This document shows positions 62,701-64,000 of a stretch of 64,000 nucleotides of DNA, one piece after another. A program made the position numbers and the translations under genes. The notes beneath the pieces were generated by a model. That model was given only the letters and a program-made list of their open reading frames with translations, did not search any database and had not been told where the DNA came from. Source of the stretch: Hygrocybe punicea (taxonomy: Eukaryota; Basidiomycota; Agaricomycetes; Agaricales; Hygrophoraceae); the NCBI GenBank assembly GCA_963556145.1, contig OY744473.1:620001-684000 (forward strand), in the 5' to 3' direction. How positions within the stretch are numbered: position 1 is the stretch's first letter; every line of letters starts with the position of its first letter.

Positions 62701-64000
62701 CAAGTGTTGGTACTGCCTAATTTTGCAATGACTGATTATGCATGTCAAGGATGTACTCGTCCTAACAATGTAGTTGACCTCAGTAGCTGTAGAAACCACC
62801 AATCCTATTATACTTGCTTATCAAGAAGTGCTTCTGCAGCAGGAACTATCATCATGCAAGGCTTTGATCCTAAAGTAATTACAGGTGGTGCTTCTGGATA
62901 TCTCAGGCAAGAATTCAGAGAATTAGAACTGCTTGATGAGATTACCAAACTGAAATATCAAGGACTCTTACCAGACCATGTCAAGGGAGATCAGCAAAAT
63001 TCTATCATTGATCAATTTAGAAAATGGAAAGGAAAGTCATATATTCCAAAAAACATTCATCATGCTATTGCATGGAAAGCCACGGAGCAACTAAATCAAT
63101 ACACAACACAGCCCTCTCCATGGCAATTAATTAAACCTATGAACAAAAATCAAAAGGCAGATTTCAGAAACCTCAACTTTGTTCCTGCAAAAGGAACTGT
63201 TCCATTCACTGTCACTCATAAAAATTTCACAGCCAATATATTGCAAAATAAAAAACGAAAATTACAACAAGTTGTAAGTTCATCTTCCATTGTGAAAAAA
63301 AGACGAAAAACAAGTACTATTGAATTAAATGAACCAAAAGGGTTTATATGGGATGCGCAAGATTGGAGCTGTGCTTATGATTCACTCTTTACAATATTAC
63401 TAGCAATATGGAATGAAGATCCATCAAGTTGGAAAAAAAGATTCAATAGCATCAATGAAATATTAAAGATTTTGAGCTTAGGATTCAAACGATCCAAGAA
63501 TCACACAACAGATTTAGAAACAGTTAGAAATACAATCAGACATTTATTGCATCAAGATAAACCCGAAATATTTCCTTATGGTCAAGTTGGCATTGCCATA
63601 AGTGATTTGGCCCATTATATAATGAAAGCAAATGAACCAATGACTTCAACTTGTCTTAAATGTATGAATTGTGAAAACATAACCATTCTGGAAAATGATA
63701 GATGTGATGCCATCTTTCATTGTTCATATTCATTTTCTGGAACCATCTCAACATGTCTTGCTCAAATCATAGTTAATAGACAACGGCCCAAATGTCAATT
63801 GTGTTGGGGAGAGATTACTAAATTTATTGCATTTAACAAAATTCCACCTCTAATCATGTTTACAGTTGACTCTATTGAGAATTTAATAGTTAGTCAAATT
63901 ATAAACTTGTTAATTGATGACATATCCACTGCTTTCACATTGAGAGGAATTGTGTACTTTGGTGATGCACATTTTACTGCCCGCATATTCATCAACAGTA
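59731..64000 (+). CDS. Helitron helicase half (right copy, runs off the window)
   Basis: Open from 59731 to the window edge as far as I can read. Walker A GMAGTGKS is near residue 590, motif Ia LAPTGGAAAL, Walker B FIDEVSMLS near residue 664, then GGINMIFAGDFGQLPP and ENMRQ, all with canonical residues. The C-terminal WSCAYDSLFTIL protease-like region is present, and the frame is cut at ARIFINS. This copy is better conserved at catalytic positions than the left one and is identical to it over the first ~250 residues. Confidence 0.85.
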   Translation, partial: MNTVTPEVTYMLRCNSDVTSLLSGTAIKAIVAYITDYITKFSLKTYSIFEVIKSIFDKNSEMIGGDLKRKDKVRKLFTQIVNSLTSKMEIGAPMASLYVLGNPDHYTSHKFVPFFWRSYVKEVTSAWSDEEIANICEDQNNAQKVVIGKNNGAYIGLSKVNNYMFRPALYDNVSLYDWIRLATMEPKKRRTKTKTKRARREPVQNQIFDNLGCDDLSDSCTEPTNVDYSSDDNLSDVVDNDIVMEIDEILKPDSLNKNAGPEIVDKTNEVDLNKLTKFENDYTLHPNHPQYLTHHAKMKGNDPFIVPNFIPNTLPRADRGDREYYCCTMSTFFKPWRSGKELKCKLQTWDNAFVDHEFSKRELEIMKYFGLRYECLDARDDFSAKRQKNNTADIRYSWATSNGLDELDDMHNAEFAFNGDDFNNNIDEDNNDTEILLKLGQKGQKRKDQMLIAERTLKRSGWLDDCIDGTPDIGPLIPIEPPVVQSAKFWRAAVLAKKKEIIDDRNKNLPTNTATIDKLANFQYNDVKIVDAAYINHMFIPANRADRHLIDITINDYKLNTDQKRAFHIIANHSTLINSSDKLRMYLGGMAGTGKSQVIKALTSFFGKHNENHRFVVLAPTGGAAALVNGSTYHSILGINQGGSSRSLAQVRANLDGVDYIFIDEVSMLSCRDMYKISAQCAKARGVYDEPFGGINMIFAGDFGQLPPAMSGAPLYSGTVGVQINSSQTIANQEAAIGKALWLQITTVVILRENMRQTNQSEEDVQLRLALENMRYKACTPKDIAFLRTCVAGKGPNDSKLAQKKFRNMSVITALNAQKDKINELGIQRFAAENRRPLTSFYSIDRWNDPTSSNSKRKSHHMSTILDPIQHTKILEPSLQKLLWSQPHASSSDHIPGRLDLCVGMPVMLRNNDATECCITKGAEGIVVGWQSAIGPEQQTVLDTLFVRLLNPPKKINIEGLPENVVPITKHVTSTMCSLPNDDVISLSREQVLVLPNFAMTDYACQGCTRPNNVVDLSSCRNHQSYYTCLSRSASAAGTIIMQGFDPKVITGGASGYLRQEFRELELLDEITKLKYQGLLPDHVKGDQQNSIIDQFRKWKGKSYIPKNIHHAIAWKATEQLNQYTTQPSPWQLIKPMNKNQKADFRNLNFVPAKGTVPFTVTHKNFTANILQNKKRKLQQVVSSSSIVKKRRKTSTIELNEPKGFIWDAQDWSCAYDSLFTILLAIWNEDPSSWKKRFNSINEILKILSLGFKRSKNHTTDLETVRNTIRHLLHQDKPEIFPYGQVGIAISDLAHYIMKANEPMTSTCLKCMNCENITILENDRCDAIFHCSYSFSGTISTCLAQIIVNRQRPKCQLCWGEITKFIAFNKIPPLIMFTVDSIENLIVSQIINLLIDDISTAFTLRGIVYFGDAHFTARIFINS

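Larger units (their letters stand above)
55741..64000. repeat. Right arm (outer part) of giant palindrome
   Basis: Reverse complement of the left arm 16186 down to 7917. Pairing is kept across the hairpin MITE, the unknown frame and the Helitron genes. It runs off the window at 64000. Confidence 0.85.

Overview
The window reads as nuclear DNA of a mushroom-forming basidiomycete (Agaricomycetes, inferred). The reasons are short GT-AG introns of about 50 bases, KDZ transposase with its cysteine-cluster N-terminus, a TET/JBP-type dioxygenase, fungal Helitron Rep-helicase genes and DUF6589-type debris. Nearly everything recognisable is mobile DNA or decayed mobile DNA. I see no ordinary housekeeping gene, rRNA or tRNA.

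Layout. Bases 1-7780 are a graveyard: a 643-bp inverted-repeat element, a broken DUF6589-type gene (1004-2740), a 1.5-kb non-autonomous element with a perfect 8-bp target duplication (3236-4740), a palindromic MITE (about 5997-6468) and a broken RecQ-like helicase (about 6600-7740). From about 7.8 kb to the right edge lies a very large palindrome. Its arms are 7917-16363 plus 38769-39824 on the left, and 39825-41053 plus 55741-64000 on the right. Each arm carries a Helitron-type Rep/helicase gene transcribed away from the centre. A 102-bp tandem repeat sits at the centre.

Each arm was later invaded once, and the other arm keeps the matching empty site. The left arm holds a 22,405-bp element (16364-38768) with TAGTG ends and an 8-bp duplication; its empty site is at 40873-40880. 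It encodes a KDZ transposase, a TET/JBP-type dioxygenase, a JmjC-like protein, a multi-exon uncharacterised protein and two small genes. It is bounded inside by inverted 44-bp minisatellite arrays, and a smaller relative (22772-24143) is nested in the JmjC-like gene. The right arm holds a 14,687-bp element (41054-55740) with inverted repeats of about 4 kb, four uncharacterised gene families and no transposase I recognise. Another small TAGTG element (42722-43981) is nested in it.

How the parts work together (inference): the 22-kb element looks like a large KDZ transposon with chromatin and DNA-modification cargo, and the small TAGTG elements are probably its non-autonomous relatives. Most of its gene starts lie just downstream of a shared palindrome with arms GTCACGGCCGA, which suggests common control. 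Many breaks in the window are CGA-to-TGA changes or CpG-type decay, as expected for methylated, silenced repeats. The two best candidates for something undescribed are the composite KDZ/TET/JmjC element and the 14.7-kb element of unknown mobilisation mechanism.
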